This document shows positions 22,675 through 27,900 of a stretch of 40,196 bases of DNA, piece after piece (position 1 is the stretch's first letter; every line of letters starts with the position of its first letter). The position numbers were made by a program, and so were the translations under genes. Under the pieces are notes generated by a model. It was not told the origin of the DNA, did no database searches, and saw only the letters and a program-made list of their open reading frames with translations. Source of the stretch: a virus; IMG/VR virus record IMGVR_UViG_3300030098_001480, positions 1-40,196 of that record. One strand, written 5' to 3'.

Positions 22675-22694
22675 AGCAGCAGCATGCTGCTGCT
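22675..22694. repeat. Perfect 20-bp palindrome AGCAGCAGCA/TGCTGCTGCT
   Basis: Both halves are exact reverse complements with no spacer, built from AGC/GCT triplets. It is far longer than expected by chance in this region. It might be a protein-binding site, a cleavage site or a slippage product. It is not in a called gene. Confidence 0.7.
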
Positions 22695-22721
22695 CAAATT
22701 TTTCCTTACACACCTCACTTC

Positions 22722-22824
22722 TTCGCAAAAGCCTCGCTAATGGAGAACAACTCCACGGGCTGGGGACAGTGCACCACTTTTTTCCTTTTATCGAAAGATT
22801 CGCAAAATCAAGCGTAATGGAGAA
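22722..22824. repeat. Two diverged 26-base repeat units (third at 23024-23049)
   Basis: Units at 22722-22747 and 22799-22824 share TTCGCAAAA, six variable bases, then TAATGGAGAA (20 of 26 identical). A third copy at 23024-23049 lies inside the 3' end of the nuclease gene (19 of 26 identical to the second). The conserved flanks with variable middle look like a bipartite recognition site. Confidence 0.65.
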
Positions 22825-22936
22825 TCAGGAGGATGGCGATCCAAGCAGCAGGACGCCTGGTCTGAGGAAACCTTATGAGTATGGCAATAGACACGGCAGC
22901 TGTGCCCAGTAGCCAATGGAGAAGTATACTAATCAT
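22808..22936 (-). CDS. Possible 42-aa membrane miniprotein
   Basis: ATG at 22936 opens a frame of two hydrophobic segments separated by a basic stretch (MISILLHWLLGTAAVSIAIL; RFPQTRRPA; AWIAILLILHYA). No SD is visible, but a promoter with perfect hexamers ends 9 bases upstream, so a leaderless message is possible. It lies within the repeat island, and the TTCTCCATT repeat encodes its Leu-His pairs. It may be spurious. Confidence 0.35.
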   Translation of the reverse strand: MISILLHWLLGTAAVSIAILIRFPQTRRPAAWIAILLILHYA

Positions 22937-22944
22937 GTCCCAAT

Positions 22945-22971
22945 ATTATAGGATCTTTCCGCAGCTGTCAA
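22945..22971 (-). promoter_or_regulatory. Consensus-hexamer promoter, TTGACA-15-TATAAT
   Basis: Both hexamers are perfect; the spacer is 15 bases, shorter than the usual 16-18. The -10 is followed by ATTGGGACATG. The element overlaps an 8-bp inverted repeat (AGGATCTT / AAGATCCT at 22950-22980), which could be an operator. It fires into the repeat island, suggesting an RNA or the miniprotein there. Confidence 0.5.
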
Positions 22972-23005
22972 GAAGATCCTGACCCGGTACCTCAGCTCCA
23001 TGAGC

Positions 23006-23461
23006 CTATGGTTCGGTGGCGATGTCGCAAGATTCACGGTAATGGAAAAACGATTCCATCACCTGCAGCAGCTTACCTGGATCCCAAGGATAGGGGATAA
23101 TGGCCAGGGGCTCTGTGTCTAAACCCGTAATGGAGAGTTCACGGGCCATGCCACCTGAATATATATACAAGGCTCTATTAGGGAGGGTCGCAGCCATAAT
23201 AAAATTCAGTCCACCTGCTTCATTGTAGCTGTAATTCCACGATATTTGACGTGGAGTCAATGCTATTTTTTTCAGCTTAGTACATTTTAATTCTACAAAA
23301 AAGCTTATTGGATATCCGTCTTTACCACGAAAAACTCCATGTAAATCAGGAACACCAGGCGAACTGAAAGATTCTATTCTAGTCCAATGAACTTCGGGAG
23401 TAATCTCCTTCAGTTTTTTCCAAAATTTAGTTTCTGGTTTTGCTGTCATATGGTACACCAT
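23006..23461 (-). CDS. VRR-NUC-like PD-(D/E)XK nuclease (151 aa)
   Basis: The core GVPDLHGVFRGKDG (catalytic D) and SFFVELKCTKLKKIALTP (ExK) around residues 47-80, followed by a Q residue in TPRQISWN, match PD-(D/E)XK/VRR-NUC nucleases. These process branched DNA or resolve junctions in phage recombination and packaging. The start is set at ATG 23461; 23449 is an alternative, and an earlier non-ATG start would lengthen overlap with the 58-residue frame. The C-terminus contains a copy of the island repeat. Confidence 0.75.
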   Translation of the reverse strand: MVYHMTAKPETKFWKKLKEITPEVHWTRIESFSSPGVPDLHGVFRGKDGYPISFFVELKCTKLKKIALTPRQISWNYSYNEAGGLNFIMAATLPNRALYIYSGGMARELSITGLDTEPLAIIPYPWDPGKLLQVMESFFHYRESCDIATEP

Positions 23462-23603
23462 CTTCGTTTGCAATGATGCTTTTTGAGAGTATCTTGCCAA
23501 AAACATTAAACCAAAAATGCTTAAACGCAGTTGACTTGGCTGCGTGCATAGCTTTCAATGCTCTTTGTTGACGCTCAATACTCAATGTTATTTTGTCATC
23601 CAT
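23427..23603 (-). CDS. 58-aa hypothetical overlapping methyltransferase and nuclease
   Basis: ATG at 23603 has a strong SD (AAGGAG, 7 bases upstream). The frame begins MDDKITLSIERQQRALKAMH and ends DGVPYDSKTRN. It overlaps the end of the methyltransferase gene by 16 bases and the start of the nuclease gene by 35. Basic and helical at the N-terminus. The family is unknown to me. Confidence 0.55.
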   Translation of the reverse strand: MDDKITLSIERQQRALKAMHAAKSTAFKHFWFNVFGKILSKSIIANEDGVPYDSKTRN

Positions 23604-24532
23604 AACATATCTCCTTTCTTAATACTCATTCCAATACAATAAGGTATCATCGGAACTAAACTGTTGCCTAATGATTTAAGTCTGTCCACCCTTTTGGGTA
23701 CCCCATGAGCCACTCTACCCACGTTGGGTTCAGACTGCCACCACTGTGTCCAGCTAACCTGCCCTTCTTCTTGACTTTCTCGTAATTCACATTCGGACCT
23801 GCGTCTCGCCAATCCCTCGCTGTCGGTGTCGGGAACCTCTGTTGTTTCCCCTCCACCAACTCTTTCAATCCCCGACCATAACCCACGGTTGTCCTCCCTG
23901 GCTCCTTTGCTCTTGGTGTTGGCCACATCAGATTCGGATGTCTGACTTGGTCGTTCAAACTGATAGGTAGGTTCTTTTCCAATTTCATTTTCATCCTGGT
24001 TTCCGAACAGGGTCCTCTCATGCTGTGTGCATCTGGAGTGCGCCAATATCCAGACCCTTTCTCTTTGGTGGTTTGCACCGATGCTCGAAGCTGAAATACT
24101 AAACGCCCTTGTGGCGTAACCTTCACTCTCCAAGTTCTCAAGTACGGTGTCCAAACCGAGTTTAATGTGTCCACTAACATTTTCTCCAATAACCCAAGTC
24201 GGCCTGAGTTCTTTGACAAGTCTAAACATCTCTGGCCAGACGTGTCTCGGATCTTGCTCGCCTTTTTGGCGTCCAGCGATGCTGAACGGCTGACACGGAT
24301 ATCCTCCTGTGATGATGTCGACTTCAGTATGTCCATTTGCTGATAATCTTTCACTATTTAACTCCTTTACATCGTCATAAATTGTAACCCACGGCCAATG
24401 CTTACGTAAAACTTTTTGACAGTATTGATCGTAATCACAAAACGCTACAGTTTCAAATGCACCTGTAGCTTCTAAACCTAAACTAAATCCGCCTATACCT
24501 GAAAACAAATCTAAGTGTTTATACTTCTTCAT
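23588..24532 (-). CDS. dcm: DNA cytosine-5 methyltransferase (314 aa)
   Basis: Start at ATG 24532 (MKKYKHLDLF); an upstream start would overlap the previous gene by 50 bases. Motif I LDLFSGIGGFSLGLE (7-21), motif IV GGYPCQPFS with catalytic Cys80, motif VI ENV (117-119), motif VIII QRERVW (156-161), target-recognition region about 165-265, motifs IX-X RVDRLKSLGNSLVP (281-294). It methylates C5 of cytosine in a specific site, probably to resist host restriction. No cognate restriction enzyme is seen. The 3' two-thirds carries a second open frame (23668-24354) and is more GC-rich than its 5' end. Confidence 0.95.
   Translation of the reverse strand: MKKYKHLDLFSGIGGFSLGLEATGAFETVAFCDYDQYCQKVLRKHWPWVTIYDDVKELNSERLSANGHTEVDIITGGYPCQPFSIAGRQKGEQDPRHVWPEMFRLVKELRPTWVIGENVSGHIKLGLDTVLENLESEGYATRAFSISASSIGANHQRERVWILAHSRCTQHERTLFGNQDENEIGKEPTYQFERPSQTSESDVANTKSKGAREDNRGLWSGIERVGGGETTEVPDTDSEGLARRRSECELRESQEEGQVSWTQWWQSEPNVGRVAHGVPKRVDRLKSLGNSLVPMIPYCIGMSIKKGDMLWMTK
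23668..24354 (-). CDS. Nested same-strand overlapping gene inside dcm (228 aa)
   Basis: A second frame on the same strand lies wholly inside the methyltransferase gene. It starts at GTG 24354 with an excellent SD (AAAGGAG, 7 bases upstream) and runs 228 codons. It contains SGYWRTPDAHSMRGPCSE, NLMWPTPRAKEPG, FPTPTARDWRDAGPN and GGSLNPTWVEWLMGYPKGWT. The 'WPTP', 'PTPTARDW' and 'LNPTWVEWLMG.P.GWTDL' blocks are ones I recognise from phage proteins annotated around DNA methylases. Both frames therefore look protein-like. The product could be a partner or specificity protein; its function is unknown. Confidence 0.65.
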   Translation of the reverse strand: MKDYQQMDILKSTSSQEDIRVSRSASLDAKKASKIRDTSGQRCLDLSKNSGRLGLLEKMLVDTLNSVWTPYLRTWRVKVTPQGRLVFQLRASVQTTKEKGSGYWRTPDAHSMRGPCSETRMKMKLEKNLPISLNDQVRHPNLMWPTPRAKEPGRTTVGYGRGLKELVEGKQQRFPTPTARDWRDAGPNVNYEKVKKKGRLAGHSGGSLNPTWVEWLMGYPKGWTDLNH

Positions 24533-24923
24533 TATTTTCTTCTGGTATAAATATCGGACTTTTACCACCTTTTGCTGCTAAATCTTTATCTATGTAATCA
24601 AGCTTGTTATCATTTCGCACACTATGTCCTTGATATATACTATCCATTAACTGATTTGGTGTTAACATCTCATGTGTGCGATCTGAAAAAATAATTACAT
24701 ACACATGTGTTTCACTTGTCTTAGTCAAGACTTTCCATCTTTTAAATCTATGTATTGCCTTACCAAAAGATTTAGATATGTATTCTTCCATTTTATGTTT
24801 ACCTAACAATCTTTCTTCTTGACCTTTCAATGTTATTTTCCAAATAGGTTGTTCATACATACCAGTTCCAGGATTAACTGCGCCTTCATCTAGCTGTTCT
24901 AATGCTACTATTATTTTAGACAT
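24519..24923 (-). CDS. Hypothetical protein (134 aa)
   Basis: Mixed alpha/beta protein beginning MSKIIVALEQLDEGAVNPGT and containing WKITLKGQEERLLGKHKMEE, YVIIFSDRTHEMLTPNQL and an acidic tail. No motif identified. It overlaps the upstream gene (24916) by 8 bases and the methyltransferase start by 14, so all are in one operon. The N-terminal part may bind nucleic acid, but that is speculation. Confidence 0.65.
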   Translation of the reverse strand: MSKIIVALEQLDEGAVNPGTGMYEQPIWKITLKGQEERLLGKHKMEEYISKSFGKAIHRFKRWKVLTKTSETHVYVIIFSDRTHEMLTPNQLMDSIYQGHSVRNDNKLDYIDKDLAAKGGKSPIFIPEENNEEV

Positions 24924-25119
24924 CTTTTAATTTTCTCTTTCCTCCTTTCTTTGCTTCTTGTTCTAATGTGTATTTGATTTTTGGTAAAAAGATTTTTACC
25001 AAAGGATTTTTGAGATTGTTTCTACCAAACAAAGACATATCTAGCACGTTGCACATAATATCAAACTCTGTTTTATCAAGATCAATCCTTACAAATGTTT
25101 TTTTATAAGTTCTCGTCAT
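24916..25119 (-). CDS. Small hypothetical (67 aa)
   Basis: Basic protein, helical second half (MTRTYKKTFVRIDLDKTEFD, then VLDMSLFGRNNLKNPLVKIF, ending KKGGKRKLKDV). SD AAGGAGAATC before the ATG. First gene of the methyltransferase operon, preceded by a candidate promoter. Function unknown. Confidence 0.6.
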   Translation of the reverse strand: MTRTYKKTFVRIDLDKTEFDIMCNVLDMSLFGRNNLKNPLVKIFLPKIKYTLEQEAKKGGKRKLKDV

Positions 25120-25142
25120 TCTAGATTCTCCTTATTCTTTAT

Positions 25143-25171
25143 AAGTTATCCCATAAAGTTATAAATTGCAA
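25143..25171 (-). promoter_or_regulatory. Candidate promoter, TTGCAA-17-TAACTT
   Basis: TTGCAA on the minus strand is followed by TTTATAACTTTATGGGATAAC; the same combination TTGCAA...TATAA...TATGGGATA occurs at 36 kb. The exact -10 is uncertain (TAACTT at spacing 17, TATAAA further down). It would drive the methyltransferase operon. Confidence 0.4.
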
Positions 25172-25173
25172 GG

Positions 25174-25644
25174 CTAATCTTCTGGTGTAATGTCAATAAC
25201 GTCTGTATTTATGCTAAATTGTTTTTCAATTTCTTTAAGTTTTTCTTCTACTTCAGCCTTAGATAGCTGATCTATTGAGCCTGTGAGTATTTCTTTTCTA
25301 TCTATATATAATCCTGCTGCCTGACCTCTTGACTTCTCAGCGGCTACAGCGGCAGCCCAATTGCCTGCTTCTTCTGCACCACGAGATAAATCGTCCAATC
25401 TGCGAATATGTCTACCGTAAGTTACTTTGTATTTTTGTTCCCATTCTCTACGTAATCTTTCTATTTCACTAACAACTAACGGAAACATTTTAGGATTTGT
25501 CAGATTAGCTGCTGCTTGTTGTGCTGACTTTTCAGAAAAACCAGCTTCAATTGCACACTCTTTTGCAGACATCCTATCGCCTTTGGTAACTAGTAACACT
25601 GCAAACTTATGTTGTTTTGTTGTTAACTTTCTTACATTGCCCAT
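25174..25644 (-). CDS. terS: Terminase small subunit (156 aa)
   Basis: The N-terminal helix-turn-helix (LTTKQHKFAVLLVTKGDRMS, AKECAIEAGFSEKSAQQAAA, NLTNPKMFP; about residues 7-55) is the DNA-binding domain of small terminases (Terminase_2-like). It is followed by a central oligomerisation coiled coil (VSEIERLRREWEQKYKVT) and a C-terminal acidic region (VEEKLKEIEKQFSIN). It recognises the packaging site and loads TerL. It is unusual in lying 3.8 kb from terL, separated by the methyltransferase operon and repeat island. No good SD is seen. Confidence 0.85.
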   Translation of the reverse strand: MGNVRKLTTKQHKFAVLLVTKGDRMSAKECAIEAGFSEKSAQQAAANLTNPKMFPLVVSEIERLRREWEQKYKVTYGRHIRRLDDLSRGAEEAGNWAAAVAAEKSRGQAAGLYIDRKEILTGSIDQLSKAEVEEKLKEIEKQFSINTDVIDITPED

Positions 25645-25869
25645 ATCAAAATCATATATAGTTGTTTTATATATACATTATTATTATTATTTATCACCAT
25701 TTATTTTGCAAGGCATGTATAGTAAAAGTTACTGAGTAACCTATAAGTTACCTATAAGTTACCTACAAAAGATAGTAGAATCAATAACTTATTATAAAAG
25801 TAACCTAGGTAACCTCATATTAAGAAAAAAATTGTAAAAGATAAAATAAAATATATTCTAGACAACTAT
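25645..25869. promoter_or_regulatory. Divergent control region with six GTWAC boxes
   Basis: Between terS (minus) and the plus-strand island. GTTAC or GTAAC occurs at 25728, 25736, 25747, 25758, 25800 and 25809, in two palindromic arrangements (GTTACTGAGTAAC; GTAACCTATAAGTTAC), with an 11-base tandem repeat ACCTATAAGTT. The remainder is very AT-rich (TATATATA, TTATTATT). It probably holds divergent promoters and a repressor or initiator binding array. A TTGCAA at 25706-25711 on the minus strand could serve terS. Confidence 0.6.
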
Positions 25870-25992
25870 ATGCCTATTTCACGATCACAAATACCAAAGC
25901 AATTGACTGGTGGTAAAAAGAAAAAGTTGAAACGCCAGGCAGCAATTGCCATAAATATGAAAAAACGTGGTAAAAAACCGAAAGGAAAATAA
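25870..25992 (+). CDS. 40-aa Lys-rich miniprotein
   Basis: ATG at 25870 begins MPISRSQIPKQLTGGKKKK and continues LKRQAAIAINMKKRGKKPKG. The 'MPISRSQ.P.QL..G..K' opening recurs in short proteins of marine phages. It is the first plus-strand frame after the GTWAC region. No clear SD is present. It is extremely basic and so a likely nucleic acid binder. Confidence 0.6.
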   Translation: MPISRSQIPKQLTGGKKKKLKRQAAIAINMKKRGKKPKGK

Positions 25993-25994
25993 TC

Positions 25995-26087
25995 ATGCCT
26001 TATCACTATGATGAAAAAGATAAAGAAAAAAAGAAAAAGAAGAAAAAAAAGAAAAAGAAAAAGAAAAAAGATAAGAAGAAAAAATAG
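25995..26087 (+). CDS. 30-aa poly-lysine miniprotein
   Basis: ATG at 25995, preceded by AAAGGAAA, gives MPYHYDEKDKEK and then an almost uninterrupted lysine run (14 consecutive Lys at residues 12-25, then Asp and four more Lys). Both AAA and AAG codons are used, so it is not a simple A-tract. Its stop overlaps the GTG start of the next gene (TAGTG). Translation of long Lys runs stalls ribosomes, which may regulate the next gene. Confidence 0.6.
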   Translation: MPYHYDEKDKEKKKKKKKKKKKKKKDKKKK

Positions 26088-26437
26088 TGAAACCCCCAAA
26101 AAGACCTGATGTTATTGAAATAGGTCCTTTTAAAGTTCATTTAAAGCTTGTCAGTCACGATTTAGCCTACGAAGTAGGTGAACAGCAAGGCTCTTTTCAT
26201 TCTAAACCACCACTTACAATAATTCTTGATGAGAACATCATGTTATTAGAGAATGAAAACACCTTTAATTTGTTGGTTCATGAACTATTTCATTGTTGTT
26301 ACTATCAATATAATTTAGAGAAAGCCAATGATGAGGAGAATGTTGTAAACGCCTATGCTAACTTTGTCACAGAGCTATTTACCAGGAGTAATGTTAAAGA
26401 TTATCTCATGTATTTAACAAGAGATAAATTAAATTGA
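26087..26437 (+). CDS. HExxH zinc peptidase-like protein (116 aa)
   Basis: GTG at 26087 shares its first G with the preceding stop (TAGTG). The protein has a short beta N-terminal part (DVIEIGPFKVHLKLVSHD), a LTIILDENI strand and then a helix LLVHELFHCCYYQYNLEKAN with the HExxH zinc motif at about 66-70, followed by EENVVNAYANFVTELF, in which a third-ligand Glu is plausible. It resembles a minimal ImmA/IrrE- or SprT-type metalloprotease but is only about half their length. Cleavage of a repressor or host regulator is possible; no target is visible. Confidence 0.65.
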   Translation: MKPPKRPDVIEIGPFKVHLKLVSHDLAYEVGEQQGSFHSKPPLTIILDENIMLLENENTFNLLVHELFHCCYYQYNLEKANDEENVVNAYANFVTELFTRSNVKDYLMYLTRDKLN

Positions 26438-26649
26438 TTGTAAAATATTTTTTAGTAGGAGTGTTTTGTATAACACAGCCATACGATGATTGCATTCGTG
26501 TAGCAGGAGAGAGATATTTTGATACTAAAGAATCTTGTGAACTAGCTGCACAAAAATTTGGTGACATAATGATAGCACAAAATCCTACAAATACTGTAGC
26601 TATACAATGTGTAGACGCATATCCTGTTATTTTGAATCAGGATGTGTAG
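26434..26649 (+). CDS. Small secreted or membrane-anchored protein (71 aa)
   Basis: A TTG start overlaps the upstream TGA (TTGA). The first 14 residues (MIVKYFLVGVFCIT) look like a short signal or lipoprotein-type segment. The rest has three further Cys (DDCIRVAGERYFDTKESCEL; VAIQCVDAYPVI), probably disulphide-linked outside the cytoplasm. Such Cys-spaced small proteins occur in many phages. Role unknown; perhaps superinfection exclusion. Confidence 0.55.
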   Translation: MIVKYFLVGVFCITQPYDDCIRVAGERYFDTKESCELAAQKFGDIMIAQNPTNTVAIQCVDAYPVILNQDV

Positions 26650-26857
26650 ATATAAGTTTATCTAAATACCATTTTGCTTTTTTTAAATCTTCTAATCCGT
26701 TTTTGAATTTTTGCCTAACGACATACTTAATCACATTTCCACTGAAATAATCTAATTTAAACTCTGAAATAAAATCTGACACTTGAATACGTGCACCGAC
26801 ATAATATGGCGGATTAATTTTATCTAAAATCTTGGACTCTTTATTTTTCTCCACCAT
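26627..26857 (-). CDS. DUF3310-type protein (76 aa)
   Basis: Residues 17-70 (PPYYVGARIQVSDFISEFKL, DYFSGNVIKYVVRQKFKNG, LEDLKKAKWYLDKLI) match the DUF3310 pattern, a small helical protein in many phages that sometimes lies next to nucleotide metabolism genes. Its 3' end overlaps the plus-strand gene at 26434-26649 by 23 bases, and its start lies inside the upstream gene. Function not established. Confidence 0.85.
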   Translation of the reverse strand: MVEKNKESKILDKINPPYYVGARIQVSDFISEFKLDYFSGNVIKYVVRQKFKNGLEDLKKAKWYLDKLISTHPDSK

Positions 26858-27030
26858 TCTTCTTCTTTTCCTTGTTCACCGCACTTACATCTTTTTTCAT
26901 GTAGCTCACCATTAATTTTACGTAAAAAATCATTTATTTCTATTTGATCTTTGACCTGGTCCGTGAGCCGTGCAACTTGCTCTTTTAATGATTTAACTTC
27001 GTCTTTTATTATTTCTATTTCTTGTAACAT
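26824..27030 (-). CDS. Coiled-coil protein with Cys pair (68 aa)
   Basis: Residues 1-40 form a heptad coiled coil (IEIIKDEVKSLKEQVARLTD), and the end has HEKRCKCGEQGKEEEWWRKI. It overlaps both neighbours (16 and 34 bases), all in one operon. No known family; probably an oligomeric small regulator or a partner of the DUF3310 protein. Confidence 0.6.
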   Translation of the reverse strand: MLQEIEIIKDEVKSLKEQVARLTDQVKDQIEINDFLRKINGELHEKRCKCGEQGKEEEWWRKIKSPRF

Positions 27031-27140
27031 TGTATCAACCTATCTCTATGAACTTTAGCCTGGCGATCACCGATCACCCACACCATATAACCAATAAATA
27101 ATAATATTATAGTATTTAATATTAACAATCCTAAAATCAT
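27015..27140 (-). CDS. 41-aa single-TM miniprotein
   Basis: ATG at 27140 overlaps the preceding stop (ATGA). Residues 1-25 are hydrophobic (MILGLLILNTIILLFIGYMV), followed by a basic tail (GDRQAKVHRDRLIQCYKK). It would be a single-pass inner-membrane protein with the tail in the cytoplasm. Compact overlaps on both sides support that it is translated. Confidence 0.55.
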   Translation of the reverse strand: MILGLLILNTIILLFIGYMVWVIGDRQAKVHRDRLIQCYKK

Positions 27141-27241
27141 TTGCGCCTCCTATTTTTATATCTACTAGATCTACGCCTTCTTTTTTTAGATCCTATTTTT
27201 CGTCTACCTTTATGAAACCCCGCTCTTCCTGTGTGAGCCAT
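27137..27241 (-). CDS. 34-aa Arg-rich miniprotein
   Basis: ATG at 27241 shares a base with the stop of the oxygenase gene (TAATG). It begins MAHTGRAGFHKGRRKIGSKK and is then nearly all Arg/Lys/Ser (RRRRSSRYKNRRRK). Such a peptide would bind nucleic acid or fold with a partner. Its overlap with both neighbours supports expression. Confidence 0.55.
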   Translation of the reverse strand: MAHTGRAGFHKGRRKIGSKKRRRRSSRYKNRRRK

Positions 27242-27900
27242 TACTTATCAATACCCTTGCCAACATCTTGTCCGAGAACCTTAGATCTTAAATGTATATT
27301 AAATGCCATAGATCTACGCTCACCCTCACTACGAAACGGATAAACCTGGTGCGATAACCAACTAGGAAATATATACAGATCACCTATCTGTGGTTTAGCC
27401 ATGTGTGAATGCTTACTAAAAGTATTTGGTACACTACCTAAAAATTCTAAACAACCAACACTAGGATAATGATCCTCTCTTCTAAACTCTTCTTCGTAAC
27501 CTGGCGGTACTTTTAAAAAGAATACACCTGATAGCTGCGAGTCGTGTATGTGTACAGGATTAAAATCACCTGCGTACTGACTTACAACCCATGAAGTATA
27601 AGTCATATTAGTATTTTCTGGATTAAATTGATTACCAACAGTTTTTAGTATATACTCCGTCACTAATTTATTTATTACTAACTCCAGTGACTTAACTTCA
27701 CCTAAAGACAATGCTATTTCTTTTTTTACGTTACCAGCTAAATTAGAGCTATAATCTAACTGCTCTGATCTTTTATCATCGTTTAATATATCGTCAGCTT
27801 TCTTATTTACTTCATCAACTATATTTTGTGGCACAGAACTCTTCATAATCCGTGGTCCGAAAGGCGTGAACATATCATAACTAATTTGTTTCTCTTGCAT
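27241..27900 (-). CDS. 2OG-Fe(II) oxygenase, 2OG-FeII_Oxy_5 type (219 aa)
   Basis: Double-stranded beta-helix signature: FNPVHIHDSQLSGVFFLKVP (His/Asp metal ligands, about 114-133), then KPQIGDLYIFPSWLSHQVYP (distal His) and GERRSMAFN (Arg that binds 2-oxoglutarate). This matches the phage-rich family of putative 2OG-Fe(II) oxygenases (PF13759-like). It would hydroxylate an unknown substrate, using host 2-oxoglutarate and oxygen. It lies first in an operon after a structured 180-base leader. Common as an auxiliary gene in marine phages. Confidence 0.85.
   Translation of the reverse strand: MQEKQISYDMFTPFGPRIMKSSVPQNIVDEVNKKADDILNDDKRSEQLDYSSNLAGNVKKEIALSLGEVKSLELVINKLVTEYILKTVGNQFNPENTNMTYTSWVVSQYAGDFNPVHIHDSQLSGVFFLKVPPGYEEEFRREDHYPSVGCLEFLGSVPNTFSKHSHMAKPQIGDLYIFPSWLSHQVYPFRSEGERRSMAFNIHLRSKVLGQDVGKGIDK

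Larger units (their letters stand above)
22562..23005. other. GC-rich repeat island with a dispersed ATGGAGAA repeat
   Basis: Hand counts give 31, 32 and 33 G+C per 60 bases at 22561, 22621 and 22801, far above the AT-rich genes around. The stretch contains ATGGAGAA at 22641, 22648, 22740, 22817 and 22916, two 26-base units ending in TAATGGAGAA (22722-22747, 22799-22824), a perfect 20-bp palindrome (22675-22694), AGTATACT at 22606 and 22923, and TCGGTGGCGATG at 22632 (also at 23013). Apart from a 42-codon frame (22808-22936), no convincing gene is seen. Confidence 0.7.

Noticed and set aside
22635-22817. 60-codon plus-strand frame in the repeat island that contains Met-Glu-Asn twice
   Set aside because: The Met-Glu-Asn pairs come from the ATGGAGAA repeat; no SD is present, and other copies of the repeat are not in frame with any gene.
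25866-26099. 77-codon minus-strand frame of almost only Phe and Leu
   Set aside because: It is the exact antisense of the poly-lysine and Lys-rich plus-strand genes; it has no SD and a non-natural composition.
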